Part shown: piece by piece, positions 13,101-25,793 of the stretch | How positions within the stretch are numbered: position 1 is the stretch's first letter | Layout of the letters: each line of letters starts with the position of its first letter | Source of the DNA: Aphelocoma coerulescens | Taxonomy: Eukaryota; Chordata; Aves; Passeriformes; Corvidae | Direction: 5' to 3' | Assembly (NCBI RefSeq): GCF_041296385.1 | Contig: NC_091014.1 | Location: 18,637,578 to 18,701,577, forward strand | Length of the DNA: 64,000 nucleotides | Made by a program: the position numbers and the translations under genes | The notes under the pieces: generated by a model | Seen by the model: only the letters and a program-made list of their open reading frames with translations | What the model was told of the DNA's origin: nothing | The model's database searches: none

Positions 13101-15204
13101 TCCTCTGCTATTCCCTGATCTGTACTTGGCTCCTCAATAAGCACTTAGTCATGAGCTATTTGAGTACTTTTTTCTCAGTGTCAGCTCTGAATCCATCTGT
13201 AACTCCAGTGACACTTCCTTGTCAGCAATATCAATTACAGAAGCATCTTTAATTTGTTCTTCTTTATCTGTCCCAAAGTTGCAAGACTCAGCCACTTCTG
13301 ACAAGGGCTTAACAAATGCTTGGGATTATAAATTGAAGTGAATAAAAACACTAACAACATCTAAAGATTCCCTGGCAGAGAATCTTCCAGCAACATCTCT
13401 CAAATAGGAAATATTCTAAATTGCTCCTTCACTGGAATGATTTATATGATTATTTTTATTTGGAAAATAGTACATTATTTGACAAAGAAAGTCAGAATGA
13501 TACAAATACGCACAAAATTTCCATCTTGCAATGGAAACAGAGTATTAATGAATCTGGTTTTATATGCTGTGGTTAAGATGTATCTGCTTCAGAGCTGACT
13601 AATAGGAACAACAGCAGATCCACAAAACCTTACATTGAAAACTAATTCAAAGAGGATTTGAAACAACAAGATTTTTTTTTTCATTTACAGTTATATTATT
13701 TTCTTATATTTATCTTAATTTTAATGTAATTATATATTATATTATTTTTCTGTGTTAATTTTTTCATTATTTTGTATAGCATAGATGGTATTAATATCTA
13801 GGCAGGAAGTAATCATCATTGCTTCTTTTATGTCATCAATATGATTACTGACTATGATTATAGCCCTTGATTTGCAATAACTTAAGCTTAATTATAAATT
13901 TCTGAATAATTTACTTGCTACATAAGCCAGATAGCATGCGATGTGGGAATACATGGGAGGAAATATCTATTTTATTGTTCCATGCCAGTCTCTGCAATGA
14001 GACATTATTACATTAAAAATATTAATAAAAGTATCATATATCTAATTAATCTGTTAATAAATTCTTCACAAGTCAGGAAAATCCATTTAAAAAAAAGGGA
14101 CACATTATTATTTGAGACCACCTTTTTAAAGTCTTAAAAGCCTTTAGGTTTTGAATTTTATTGCATTCTCCTATATAACTTTGCGTTTCAGAATTACAGA
14201 CCAGTTACATTCCTTGTTTAAGTCTGGAAGCATCAGAAATTATAAATAAATATTTTCAGTAAAAACAAGAGAAAAGAAGGAACAGACAAAAGTACTCTAA
14301 ACCCAAAAGTCCCAACTTCAATGTCAATATAAGACATAAATGAGCAGTTTCATTATTTAATGAAAGGTTATATGTCAATGACAATATTTTGACCTCTTTT
14401 GTTGGAAAGAACTAGGAACTGACAACTAATAAAATGTCTTTTCAGTAATGTGGGTATTGATAATGGTTCTAAAAGAACCACAGGACTAGGCAACCAATGA
14501 TTGTTCCTCTGCCCTCTGTCATATATATTTAAAAACCCCACTTTTCTACAGCTAGTTTTTTTTATTTTCAAAAAGGATTTCTCCTAAAGTAGTTTTAAAT
14601 TTTGGGATGAATCAACATTTAAAAAAAAATAACCTATGATCTAATAACTGGGCATTACTTTCAATGAGTGAAAAAGGAGTTGGGTCTCTCGCTTTATTTA
14701 TGTTACATATTAGGGTTAGTAAACAATGATGACCCTTGCAGCTATAGGTAAGGTTGTCAGAAGGGCAGTAGATGGGGAAGAAAATAGCCAGGGTAGGTAT
14801 ATCTATAGACATTCATAAACGTGTGTTAAGTATTTATATGTCAATATGTAATAGAACAGTACTGAAAAAAATGTGTTAGTTGATGCAAAAGTGCAGAGTG
14901 TTAATTTAAGTTCTGCAAACCAGTGGCATATTTTCTTAACAATTACACTGGCACAGCTGTAGTACATCAGTTCTGGACACAATTCAGCAGCAAACATTTC
15001 TGTGATTCTATAAAGACCCATCCATGTATTCAAATTAAAAGCATCAGAAAAAAATACTTGCAGAGTTGAATTCTGCAGTGAGTACCTGGATCTCAGAGGC
15101 TGTTAGCTGTTCTTAGATCTGAGAAGTATTTCTGTACCTTTGACCAGAAAATATCTGTCAGGTGAAACTGATGGACTGTTTCTTAGATATATTGACATAG
15201 GATT
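7121..15204. other. Long AT-rich noncoding stretch, no gene recognised
   Basis: About 8 kb without a recognised transposon or gene. An A-run lies at 8943-8956. A slightly GC-richer patch at about 10,820-11,240 contains a perfect splice-donor consensus (AAG|GTAAGT around 10,983) but no supported exon. A pyrimidine-rich patch lies at 12,960-13,260 and a very AT-rich patch at 13,670-13,780. Frames of 60-90 codons here show no domain signatures. Confidence 0.55.
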
Positions 15205-15235
15205 TTCTTTTTTTTTCTTTTTTTTTTTTTTTTTT
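15205..15235 (+). repeat. Poly(T) tract with C interruption
   Basis: Two T-runs separated by a single C, the second of about 20 T. This could be a simple homopolymer expansion or the reverse of an old poly(A). No adjacent retroposed sequence was recognised. Confidence 0.85.
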
Positions 15236-16810
15236 GTCACAAATTATAGAAAACCAGAAATACTTCTGTCAAGAATCTTGGGTGTATTTGGGTCTGAATA
15301 TTTCAATGCCCACCTATCTCCCTCTGTTTACCTTCAGTGGAGAAGACAAACAACTGTACCAGAAAACTAGCTAAAGGTTATCAGACTCTCCATCATTAAA
15401 TCAGCTACACAGAGAACAGAGTTTGTAATAATTTTATGGCTGATAGTTCATATCACACATGAGGTGAATTAATAATATGGATATGAAGAAAAACAATTTA
15501 TTAATGTTAATAACTCTTCCAATAAAATTTCCAGGAGGACCTATAGTGATAAATTGAATAATTATGAGTATAATTATGACTAACTAGAACCATAATTTCA
15601 TGCTAATGCAATAATAATGACACAAAAGTGTAGATCATGAATTTTAACTGCTCAGTTATTCCAAATTTCCACAAAGAGACCAAAAAAAAAATAGATATAG
15701 GAACACCCAAGAAAACCTCCTCAGCCTTAAAATCAGATCAAGTTATGCTTTGCTGCCAGAAAAAAACCTATTCATTGCTTAAATAGACATCACTTTGATT
15801 ATTTTTAGTGGACTGCAGGAAAAAATGTCATCTCATTTAATTAGAAATGTAGTAGTAGCTTGAAAGCAGGAAATGGATAGTCTATGTGCACACTATGAAT
15901 CATCTATCAATCCTCTGGTGGTCTCAGAGAAGAAAAAAAGAACACACAGAAGAATTATGGTTAAATTTCATTCTAAACATAGAATTTTCATACTTACGTT
16001 TATATCTGGGGAAGGGTATATGGAGGATAATCATCCCAGAAAAAAGCTGTGCAAGTGTTCAATAATCAGATCAAGTATAAGCTGCACCCCACAAAGTGAA
16101 GGTCAGATTAATTTTTTGCCAAATCATTTTGGGATGGAGGATAGTGAGGTAAGCAAAAAAAAAAATAGGAGTTGATGAAAGGTTTCTCTAAAACCAACCA
16201 GTTTCATTCCTGATAATTTATTACAAAAGCTAATTAATCTCTTTGGTTTCAGGATGACTCAGAACAGTCTAACGCAGGGTCGAAGACAATTGCTGTAGTT
16301 TTGGTTTAATGTGTCCCCGGATGGTGTAAACTGTTGTTTGTTCATTAAAATTTCTGGAAATTAAAAGTAGTGGAGCTGGCATCTTTACCACCATATGTGT
16401 CTTTACTTCTCTGTTTCATTTTGGTACAAGAAAAGCATTTTTTAATGCTTTTTCTTCACAATATGGAGAAAAACCTTGAATCAAAATCTGATACAAAACA
16501 TTCATATTTACCTATTGCAGGCAGTGACTGTAGTTACTTGTTTTCTCTATCTAAGCACCCAAGCATGTGAGGACAAATTGATAAGAAAAGTATAGCTCTG
16601 GTTCAGTTGTGCTTCTCTGATGAGTAGTTGATTAACCCAAGGGGCCTGAAGGAAAAAAGACTGTCTTTTTTTCTAACCATTAATCCTTGAAAAAGCAAAA
16701 GTTAGTGAGGGCCAAATTTAAGCCAGGGAACATGCTGGCACTGTGTCTACAGGAATTTTCCTTATCACTGTTTCAGCTCATCTCCTGGTTCTGCTTGGTT
16801 AGGATATGCC
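15236..16810. other. AT-rich noncoding DNA, nothing recognised
   Basis: About 1.6 kb, AT-rich, with short A-runs (for example near 15,680 and 16,156). A 100-codon frame at 15,873-16,175 is lysine/serine-rich without recognisable motifs. It does not look like a conserved protein. Confidence 0.55.
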
Positions 16811-17128
16811 TCCTCTCCTCTCCTCTCCTCTCCTCTCCTCTCCTCTCCTCTCCTCTCCTCTCCTCTCCTCTCCTCTCCTCTCCTCTCCTCTCCTCTCCTC
16901 TCCTCTCCTCTCCTCTCCTCTCCTCTCCTCTCCTCTCCTCTCCTCTCCTCTCCTCTCCTCTCCTCTCCTCTCCTCTCCTCTCCTCTCCTCTCCTCTCCTC
17001 TCCTCTCCTCTCCTCTCCTCTCCTCTCCTCTCCTCTCCTCTCCTCTCCTCTCCTCTCCTCTCCTCTCCTCTCCTCTCCTCTCCTCTCCTCTCCTCTCCTC
17101 TCCTCTCCTCTCCTCTCCTCTCCTCTCC
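16811..17128 (+). repeat. (TCCTC)63 pentanucleotide array, all pyrimidine on + strand
   Basis: About 63 almost perfect copies of TCCTC. The complement is GAGGA, a cyclic permutation of the GGAGA unit at 6621-6885, so the window holds the same pentamer twice in opposite orientation about 10 kb apart. The open frames running through it, one of 163 codons on + and several antisense, are artefacts of a stop-free 5-bp period. There is no sign of a transposon carrier on either side. Confidence 0.97.
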
Positions 17129-18720
17129 ATGCTAGCCTTGACGCAGTGAAGGCCATGTCAAGACAGGATTGTACTTGATTTGTTTTCAGATACCTCAGGT
17201 CAAACCATTCTTCTTGTAGGTTTTATTCCTACCATGACACAAATCTGTCAGGTTTTGAAGACAAATTTCAAGGAGTACTTAAAGTGCATTTTGTGTTGGA
17301 AAGAAACAGAATTGGAAGGCAAAGGAAGATAATATTTTTTTACTGGAAGATATGTAAAAAAAGGTCTAGTCATAAAACTGATTATACCAATAATATTATC
17401 AAAGAATGTCCAGTACATTATTTTAGTTCTGTGGAAAGATAGATCATGAAGTTGGGTTATTTGGTTTTTTTTTGTCTTTCCTCTCTACAGACATTTTTGG
17501 GCTATCATTGGTGCTTTAAAAAGGCTGTGGTAGTAGCAGGATTTTTTTAAGAATCACAGGGGGAATGTTTAGAAAAATATAAAGAGAAATGGGAATAGAT
17601 AGTTATATAAAAGTAATGAATTGCAGAGTTCTTCAAGAAAGAGTTTCTAAATAGCAGTGTAGGAAGTATCAAAGAAATAAAGTGGCATGGAAAGCAAGAC
17701 ACACTAGGATAAATGAACAAGATGGAAATCAGCCTGAGGCATGAACAAGAGATTGCTCCAAATTCTGGCAGGGATTTAACTCTCATCTGAATGGCCTAAT
17801 TTAATCTCAGTGCTAGAAGAGGATATAGCTGCATTCAACTTCCTGGTTCCCTTGAAATTAGGAACACTTTAAAGCATTGATCCCACACTTTCCTAATTAG
17901 TTTTTAGCGGCCAACAATATTAAGCTTTAATTTGTAACACACAATGTCAGTATGGTTTCAGCTACAGTGGAGCCAGATAACATTTCCTCTTACACAGACA
18001 GATAAAATATAAAAATGAACCTGACCAAAGGTTAATAATTAATATAATTCCCAAGAATACTTTTTAAAATTGAGAACAGACTACTTAAATAAAAATAATA
18101 AATTTCTATTTCAAAGGCTTTTGTACTAAGATTAATAACTATAGTAGATTGAAATGGAGACAAAGTAGATAGCACATGCCTTCTGCATTTTTTTTCCTTC
18201 TTTCTTTCTTTTTAACCCTGCTTTTGAGACTAAGTCAGAGAAGTGAATGAAATCTTTACAATGAAATCATTGAAATTTAACTTAGCTTGATTATCTCTTC
18301 AGAAGGGAGAAAAGCTATAAAAATCATCTCAGGGGATGTTTGATCCATTAGTATTGAAGTTTTTAAGTTTCATGGACTCACACATTTTAACTAAAAATTT
18401 TAGTATTTTTGTCACTATTCTACATTTTATAATTTCAAGCATAATTTGCATTTTTTCAGGTTCATATTTCTCAGTTGAATCTGTGAATCTGTCTTTCCAC
18501 TTGAAAACAGTATCTTTATTCTTGCTTTGAGAGTTTCCTAACTTACTTAAAGTTTGAATATTACTTATGTTCTTAATGAACATATGAAGACAGAAATTAA
18601 TTTACTGTCACTGAGAGTTTTTATTTTGTTCTTACATAGCTATCAGCAGTACTGAACATACCCAAATTTTCACACTCTTATTTAGAAACCCATCTACAGT
18701 TTTGAGTAATTAGCCACTCC
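17129..18720. other. AT-rich noncoding DNA, nothing recognised
   Basis: About 1.6 kb with no recognisable repeat family. A short CTTT-rich patch lies near 18,190-18,212. No gene is supported. Confidence 0.55.
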
Positions 18721-19226
18721 ACCTGAGTGCACGACACTCCAACTCCTGCATCAGGAAGTGCAAAAGCAAGAAAATTCTGGGATGAAGTAGTTTAATAAGT
18801 GAAAAAAAAGAGGAAAGAGAGAGGAGAAAACTAACTGAAATTCCCACAAAAACATGAATGATGCAAAGACAGTCACTCACTGCCTCCCACAAGTAGGTAC
18901 ATGCCCAGTCTCTGAGCCGCAAGTACCCACCCAAACCCCACCTGCTCTTCTTCCTTACCCCTGAACATGATGGCAGATGGCATGACATATCTCTTTGGTC
19001 AGTTGGGATAAACTTTCGTGGCTGTCTCTCCTCCCAAATTTTGGTGCATCACCAGCCTACATTCTACTAGAGACAGAGTGAGAAACAGGGAAACAAGCAC
19101 TGATCCACCAGTAGCTAAAGCACTGGTGTTATCAACACTGCTTTGATCACAAATCTAAATTGAAACATAGCATCATATGGATTACAATTAAAAAAAATTA
19201 ATTCCATTCCACTCAGATCCAGTACA
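18721..19226 (-). mobile_element. Avian ERV LTR, antisense, probably 3'-truncated
   Basis: Read on the minus strand the element begins TGTACTGG at 19,226 and contains the blocks typical of a widespread avian LTR superfamily. These are a 'gtgttgataacacc'-type block near 19,125-19,140, 'gagaaac..' near 19,080, 'ccaactgaccaaagagatat' (complement of about 18,990-19,010), and a promoter-side block with 'atcatgttcagg' (18,960-18,972). On the + strand 'aactcctgcatcaggaagtg' and 'gatgcaaagacagtcactca' belong to the downstream half of one subfamily of this LTR. The left end has no clear terminal CA and no obvious target duplication, so truncation is likely. It belongs to the same superfamily as the elements at 34.8, 41.4 and 58-61 kb, but to a different subfamily. 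Confidence 0.72.
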
Positions 19227-20984
19227 AACCTGTTTCTCAGAATATCAGAAAAATGCAACAGTGTTTACAAAAAAATCCAAAAACCAAACAAAAACACCAA
19301 ACAAAGCAATATCCATATTTAAAAATATTTATATCTCTTATATGTTTCCATTATCAAACCTGTGCTGTTTGAATAACATTGTTCTAAATCCTTTTTCTGT
19401 GGGAATTTTTAATAAGCAAATATATAGTAAGAAACCTGAAAGAAAAATTGGCTTAACACTGTTCTTTTGTGACCAATTTTTTTCTGGTTGCTAATCAGAT
19501 ATTCTAATCATCTAAGCTCTGGTTTCAAAAAGTATTCCTTAAGAATAATACATGCTTACTAAAAATTAAATCTGTCTTCTAAAAATATTGTAAGATATTA
19601 GAAGTCCATTGTGAGCCAGGAGTACTTAATTCTGTGTAAGTCTAGTATAGTTCTCAAAAGAGGTATACAAGGGCATGAGTAAAACAGAGACAATCAATCA
19701 AAGTTTACAACTAATATACAAGGGGTTTAACATACTGTTTATAGTAATATATCCAATTACTGCTGGTGTTTGTGGTACATGTATTATGCAGATTTGGTGC
19801 CTTAGAGCTGTTACTGAATTTTTTTTTTTAAGGATCTGTGCAAATACAATGGCCATACCTTAATTGCTGTTGTCAAGTACTGATATCAGATTTATTGTTT
19901 GTGTATTTTGAGGTGTTCATTAACAAATGGAAAAATGCTCTGACAATCCAGCTTTAACAAGAAAGATAGGAGTATAGCAAATGCTTTCATAAGCATCCCT
20001 TTTGGCCTTCCCTTACATCTTTGGAATAAAGAAGGAACTGACCTACTTAAAAGTGCTAAACACTTCAAAAGCTGGATAGCTAACAAAATTAATAGTTAAA
20101 CACAGTGAATTGTACAGATTGCTTTTTAACTCTATTGCTAAACATAAGCACATGGATGTCTCTTCTTTTCCAACATAATTTAAATATGCTCCCTTAACTT
20201 TGCATAGAATTTGACTAAACACATCATAATATCAGTTACTGCAGGATGTTTTTCAAGAGGTTTTACACTAGTAATTTCAGTTTCTCATTTTTTACTCATT
20301 ATTAAATTTAGGGTTTTTATACTTTGGAAACCTTCTGCCCTCCTTTTTGAGAGATGCTTTTAAAATATTTAACATTTTGGCATAAAGTCTTCAGAATATT
20401 TTAATAGATTTTTTAGTTTTATAAACATTTAGAAATATTATACAGAGTTGAAGCTGAATGCTTAATATATAAATGAGACTAAACAAAATTTTTAAAAGTA
20501 GGGAAAAGCTGAAATATAATTTTATTTTCATATCACATTTGATGGAATATCAACAACTATTTTGTAACCCTATTTCCATAAAAGCTTTGTATTCGAGAGT
20601 AGTAAGTCTGTACACTGAGAAAATTAGGAATTGACCTCGTATCTTAGAAATCATTTGACTTAAAAGATGCAATTTTTAAGTAGGAAAGAAGTACAAGTGA
20701 ACAATGAGTCACAAGTATTACTATATGGTTAATAAACAATGTTAAGAATGTACATATATAGTTAAGCCATCTACCTCATGTTATTTAGCAATGGTCCTGC
20801 TCTGATATAAACCTGAGCTGAACTTGAAAGCTCTGTCAAATCACAAGTCTGCTGAGGATATTCCTTCAGGCACACTGGTACTTCCCCAAACAGCATCATG
20901 TACAAATTTCCCTTCTACTGTTATCTTAGATATATTTGAAGAGAAAAACTACTACAGATTACCCCATTTCCATATAGGCGAAGT
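19227..20984. other. AT-rich noncoding DNA, nothing recognised
   Basis: About 1.75 kb of AT-rich DNA between an antisense LTR and an antisense CR1. No gene or repeat was recognised. Confidence 0.55.
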
Positions 20985-21310
20985 CATATGCAGTTGGAAG
21001 GGACCTACAATGATCAGCTAGTCCAACTACCTGGGCAAGTCAGGGCTGACAAAAAGTTAAAACCTATTACTAAGGGCCTTGTCCTTCAGTCTGTAGAACA
21101 CCCCTTATCACTAGATGCCCTTGTAAAATGTTCCTCTCCATTTCTCTTGTAGGCCTCTTTAAGCTACTGGAAGGTGCCCTAAACGCTCCCCAGAGACTTC
21201 TCTTGTCCATGGAGAGCAATCCCAACTCTCCAGCCTGTTTTCATAGGAGAGGTGCTCCAGCCCTCTGATCATCTTTGTGACCCTCCTCCAACTGACTCAA
21301 GTGGATGATA
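20985..21310 (-). mobile_element. CR1 LINE fragment, 3' end, antisense
   Basis: The + strand reads the complement of a CR1 3' end. It runs 'ttggaagggacctacaatgatcagctagtccaac' (20,994-21,027), then 'ccttgtccttcagt' and 'cctctccatttctcttgtaggcc..tttaag', then 'ccagagacttctcttgtcc', 'ccaactctccagcctgttttcataggagaggtgctccagccctctgatcatctttgtgaccctcctcc' (21,222-21,290). The order matches the 3' UTR followed by the ORF2 C-terminus. The terminal 'gattctatg' tail is missing at the left end and the element is 5'-truncated, as is usual for CR1. The match to my memory of the family is strong. Confidence 0.9.
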
Positions 21311-22449
21311 TTGGGTCTAATGTTGCCTAATTTGGGTCCCCAATGGGTCTATTAGGCATGATGTTGTCATCAGACAACACATATAATAGGCTGAGTTACA
21401 AAATAAGGTAACTCACTTATAAATTCTGGACACATCTCTGGAGAACAGAGTAAAAAGAATTTTTGTATATTTTTATACTATCAACAAAAAGTGAATCATC
21501 CCTTTTCTGTTGTGATACACTACAATTATGGATATTGCTCTAATACAATCTGTGACAAGCATAATGGAAATTAATTGTATATGGGATTATCAAATATCAT
21601 TTAATCAATCATCATGTAGTTAGAAAACCTAAAAACAATATTTGCACTCTTTTGAAAAAAGTAAGAAATCACAAAGTTAACCATCATGAAAAGCACAGGA
21701 TTTTCATCAGAAAGGAATAGTTCTGTATTTTCTGTTCTGTTCTTCATTTAACTATGCATGTTCGAAACAAATCTGTGAAATGCTCTGTAAGAAACTGAAC
21801 CCAGGGCTTATTAAAACCAGGAATAAATGTTTCCATGGTTCACTGAATTGCTCTGAGCATGCATCTTCCCGAATTGATTCCAACAGCTGCCACTGACACA
21901 AAAGGTAGTCAGCATTTTGCATATTTAGTTGGGGACTAAAATGTAGATTTTGAAGGCTTTAGGGTTTCACTATTTTAAACATGGCTGGTAGATTTCTTTT
22001 TCTCAGTTATGTATGGTCACAAATTAATTCATTTGTAAAATGAATTCAACAGTCAGAGCCAAAGAGTAGTTCTACTGTGTGCAAAAGGCAGGACTGAGAT
22101 TCAGACCTCTCAATCTTGGGAAATGGCTATAATTTAAATCAATTTTTCAAGACATAATTGTAACTTCATTGGTATAAATGAAAACAGTGTAAAACCCTTA
22201 CTTCCAGAAAACAGAAATGACTCATGTCCTTTGTACTCTTAAAATAAATTGCTTACAAAATATTTAAGTATAAATGACCATCAAACATTGATCAAGGAGC
22301 TAGAAATTGATTTTCATTTTAATTTATTCTCTTCCTTTCTCAAACTGTCAAACAAGTAAAGGCCATTTGTACGATGGAATAATTTACATAATTACAATGA
22401 ACCTGCTTTCTTCAGATTTTTGAAGTATCTGTTAGGTTATTCCACTGAT

Positions 22450-22660
22450 AACATTATGCAAATAAAATTAAAACATTTGATTACTTCATTGTTTTGGAAC
22501 AATTTTTATTTAGTTATGGTGCAGTGCTATTCAATTAATTGAAGCAGCAAGGTAAAAGCAAAATCCTGTCAATTAATCAGTTGTCCAAATACTAGTTTTA
22601 TAGGTTTATATTATTCAAGGAGACAGTCACTTTATTTAATTAATTGCTTTAAGCCAGACA
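22450..22660. promoter_or_regulatory. Candidate enhancer-like cluster of POU/homeodomain motifs
   Basis: Within about 210 bp there is a perfect octamer ATGCAAAT (22,456-22,463), a perfect 14-bp palindrome TTCAATTAATTGAA (22,530-22,543) with an ATTA/TAAT core, a second 'caattaatcag' (22,570-22,580) and a third 'taattaattg' at about 22,638-22,647. ATGCAAAT is the classical POU-factor site and TAATTA the homeodomain core. Such motifs also arise by chance in AT-rich DNA. Regulatory function is inferred only. Cross-species conservation would decide it. Confidence 0.25.
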
Positions 22661-22814
22661 CCCCGATTGAGAATTCATTTCATATTTTTTTGAGTACCAT
22701 TTAAGAGAATTAATTTTAATATTTGAGAATGATGTGTAGAGAGAGCCAGACCTTGTTACTATGTGAATAGTTGTTTAACCAAGCAATTGCTTATATAGTT
22801 TGATTTCTCACTGA

Positions 22815-22839
22815 AAGTATATGCTTCATACATATACTT
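22815..22839. other. Perfect inverted repeat, 9-bp arms, 7-nt loop
   Basis: Arms AAGTATATG and CATATACTT are exactly complementary. The element is AT-rich and of unknown meaning. Confidence 0.7.
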
Positions 22840-25767
22840 CACAGTCATAGTTGTTTATTTCTCAGGGAAAAAAGAAAGTCTACATTATCTTTCAAGGCCT
22901 GATAGAAATCTGAAGGAGTAAGTTAAATTCTAGTGAGGCTTGTACTTCATCAACAGAACCACTAAATAAGTTTTAATTTCAACAACAAATTCTGGCCTCA
23001 TTTTTCACTTTAACGTTAGACATAAAAAGATATAAATTAACTCTTGAATTCTAGGATGACTTTGCAAGGCTGCAAGAATTTTCTTTCCACTGAAACTGAG
23101 CAAATGTTGCCTCAGCTAGTATCAAGGATAATATAAACAAGCTAACAACATTATATAATTTGCAGAGAAACATATCTTAAAGTGGAAATACATGGTAAGC
23201 ACTGCAGAAATTCTTTGAGATTGGCAAGACTCACAGAAGAGAGAAAATAATGGTCCTTTCCTGAGGCACAAATATGATTTTCATGGTGGGGATCACCTAC
23301 TCCTCATTACTGGGATCTGCTTGGTTTTATTTGTATGTTACCTCACCATGAGTTGCTGCCTTTTGACTGCTCCAAGCTGAGTGTGAGTGTGGCCCTGCAG
23401 CTACCCCAATTTCAACCCCAAGGGTTTTATTTTGTTGGGCAGTGATCCCCTGCGTTTGCCATAAACTTCCCATAGCTTTTTATTGCGAATGGCAAAAATG
23501 ACATTTTCTGGGCTATGTGTTTTATTCTTATTTACATGTAAAGTGTATAACCACCAGAAACATGAGCTTTTATAAATTCAATATATTAAAGAGTTTTTTT
23601 CTTTTTCTCCTTTTTATTTCCTGCACATTGCATAATAAAATATTTGGGGGGAAAAAAATTTACATTCATGGTTTCTAAGAAATCTTTCGTGGAGGAAACA
23701 CTCACTATCAGAAAAAAATTCTAAGACATTTATAAACCATCTTTTTTTAATGAAAGGCAATTAATCATAAAAATCTTATTCTGACACCAAACACTTATTT
23801 TAAGTGTTTTAATATTTTTACAATACCAGCAAAAATTGATATTTTTTTTGGCTTTGTATCAATCACTTTGGCACAACTTTGACGTTCAATATAAGAATAG
23901 ATTGTTATATATTTATTTTAAGTTCACATACCATAGCAGAGAAGGAACACTTGATCATAGAGGTCAACTAAATTCCATTTAAAATGAACAGTTGCAGAAC
24001 TTTGTAGTGATTAATTTTTAATTCCTCAGTCATGGTGGCTTAACATACAGTTGTTAATGTAAAAATGTTTTTTGATAACTGAAATAAGTGAAACTATAGA
24101 GAGAAGGCAGTAAATTTTCTGTAACTATGTTTTTTTATTTATATGAATGTGACTCAAGCTGCAGCTTTTAAAGTTGGACTATCAAGGCATGTAAACATAA
24201 AATTAAGAAGGAATAAAATGTCTCAGTGATTATAGATGTAATCCTGTTGTGAGTAAGAGACTGTAAAATCTAGGAGAGAAAAGAACCAATTGTATATAAA
24301 AGGTGCTGTATTATCTTGCTTCTGAAAATCTTTATATAACTAGCTGTCATGTAGAGCTAAGTTCTTAACGTTAAGCGTATTAAAACAAATAATAATGGGC
24401 TGAACTAAAGGAAGTTATTTTTATTGTCATACAGATTATCATTATCCAAATAGATTTGAAGAAGAGATGATTAAGAAGGGTCCCCTTGCCAAAACCCATA
24501 AATAGTTGAGTTGTCTTTTGTGATTTACAATAGTTCACCTACAATGGCTATTATACAGCAGCTTCTCTACTGATCTCTTCAGGTGACAAAAAAAATCTAA
24601 GGGGTAAGGAAAAAAAATCCCTTACATGGATAATATCATATGAACAAAACCTTCTTATTGTACCATGTTTTCTTGTGACAATGAGTCAAACAACAAAAAA
24701 GAAGTAGGAAGAAGTGCATGAGAAGAGCAAAAAGATTCCTCCCTGCCAACTGCTGGTTTATGGTATACACCTGCTAGTGTATCCTTCCCACTCATGTCTT
24801 CAAAAAAACCCACACTTCTCTCATCACTTTAGTTATTAATTCTGAAAAACTTGATCTAAAAAGGAGCTAAGGCAATTTAAAAAACTCTGAAAAATAAAAA
24901 CCTTTTACCATCTATACTGTCCATTTCTTCTCAGTTATATGCCTTTTGCAGATTGCAGTATAGTTTGCAAATGCTGAGGAAGGTTTTTATGTTCTAATCT
25001 GAGTACTAGAAGCATGTCAACCATTGCAGCATTGGTGGGGTAAACTAAGCCACACAGAGCTCTCTGTCTGTGTGGTTAGACTGACTAGAATGCTCTCTGT
25101 ACATGAACTTGTATCAGATGTTTGGGCAACACACTGATATTTGCAGCATAGACATTCCCCTTAGTGCAATCATTGCTTAATCAAGACCATACTGCAATGT
25201 GGGCAGATGTTTAGTTAATTTTAACTCCTGTGATTAGCATAATGACATCTAAGTTTTGTTTTTCATTTATAAAAATTGAAAATAGTTAAATAAGCTTAAA
25301 AAGATTTCCTGCTTTATTTAAAAAAGAAAACTATTTGGAAACTTCAACCAGATAAATGTTCAGCACTGTCATTTTCTGGAGTCATCAGAAATCCTGATAA
25401 AGTTCCTTTAAATCATGTGGAAAGTCTCACTTATTTGCAAAGCTACACCCCTGAAAGTAAAGTGGGTTTTTTTGAGTTGCACACAGTACTGTCATTGTGA
25501 GAAGAACTTGGAAGGGCAACTTTTATGCCAAAATTTTTTTTTGCAGACTATCTAACTCAACAGATGGCCTCTTTGGGTGTCATGAATTTACTCTTGGTAG
25601 TAATAATGAGCACTGTCCCACAGAGTTTTCTGAAGATGAAGTCGCTAGGTTATTTTAATCTATTAGTATATATCTTTCTGTTTATATTTATGGGCATCAC
25701 AAGTTTTTCATATTAATTTTCTAAAAGTGTCCTTCAAAGTCATTATTACTTCATTACAATGGAGTAA

Positions 25768-25793
25768 TATGAAGTAATATGAATTACTTCATA
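25768..25793. other. Perfect inverted repeat, 11-bp arms, 4-nt loop
   Basis: Arms TATGAAGTAAT (25,768-25,778) and ATTACTTCATA (25,783-25,793) flank ATGA. Related GAAGTAAT/ATTACTTC units lie just upstream at about 25,744-25,767, so the hairpin sits in a small cluster of the same word in both orientations. No promoter or RNA gene context is visible. Confidence 0.75.

Noticed and set aside
15000..15014. 'tctgtgattctat' resembling a CR1 tail
   Set aside because: The preceding sequence does not match a CR1 3' UTR. A short word of this kind occurs by chance.
16687..17178. 163-codon plus and 121/127-codon minus open frames
   Set aside because: They lie entirely within the TCCTC pentamer array, giving leucine/serine- or arginine/glutamate-rich nonsense.
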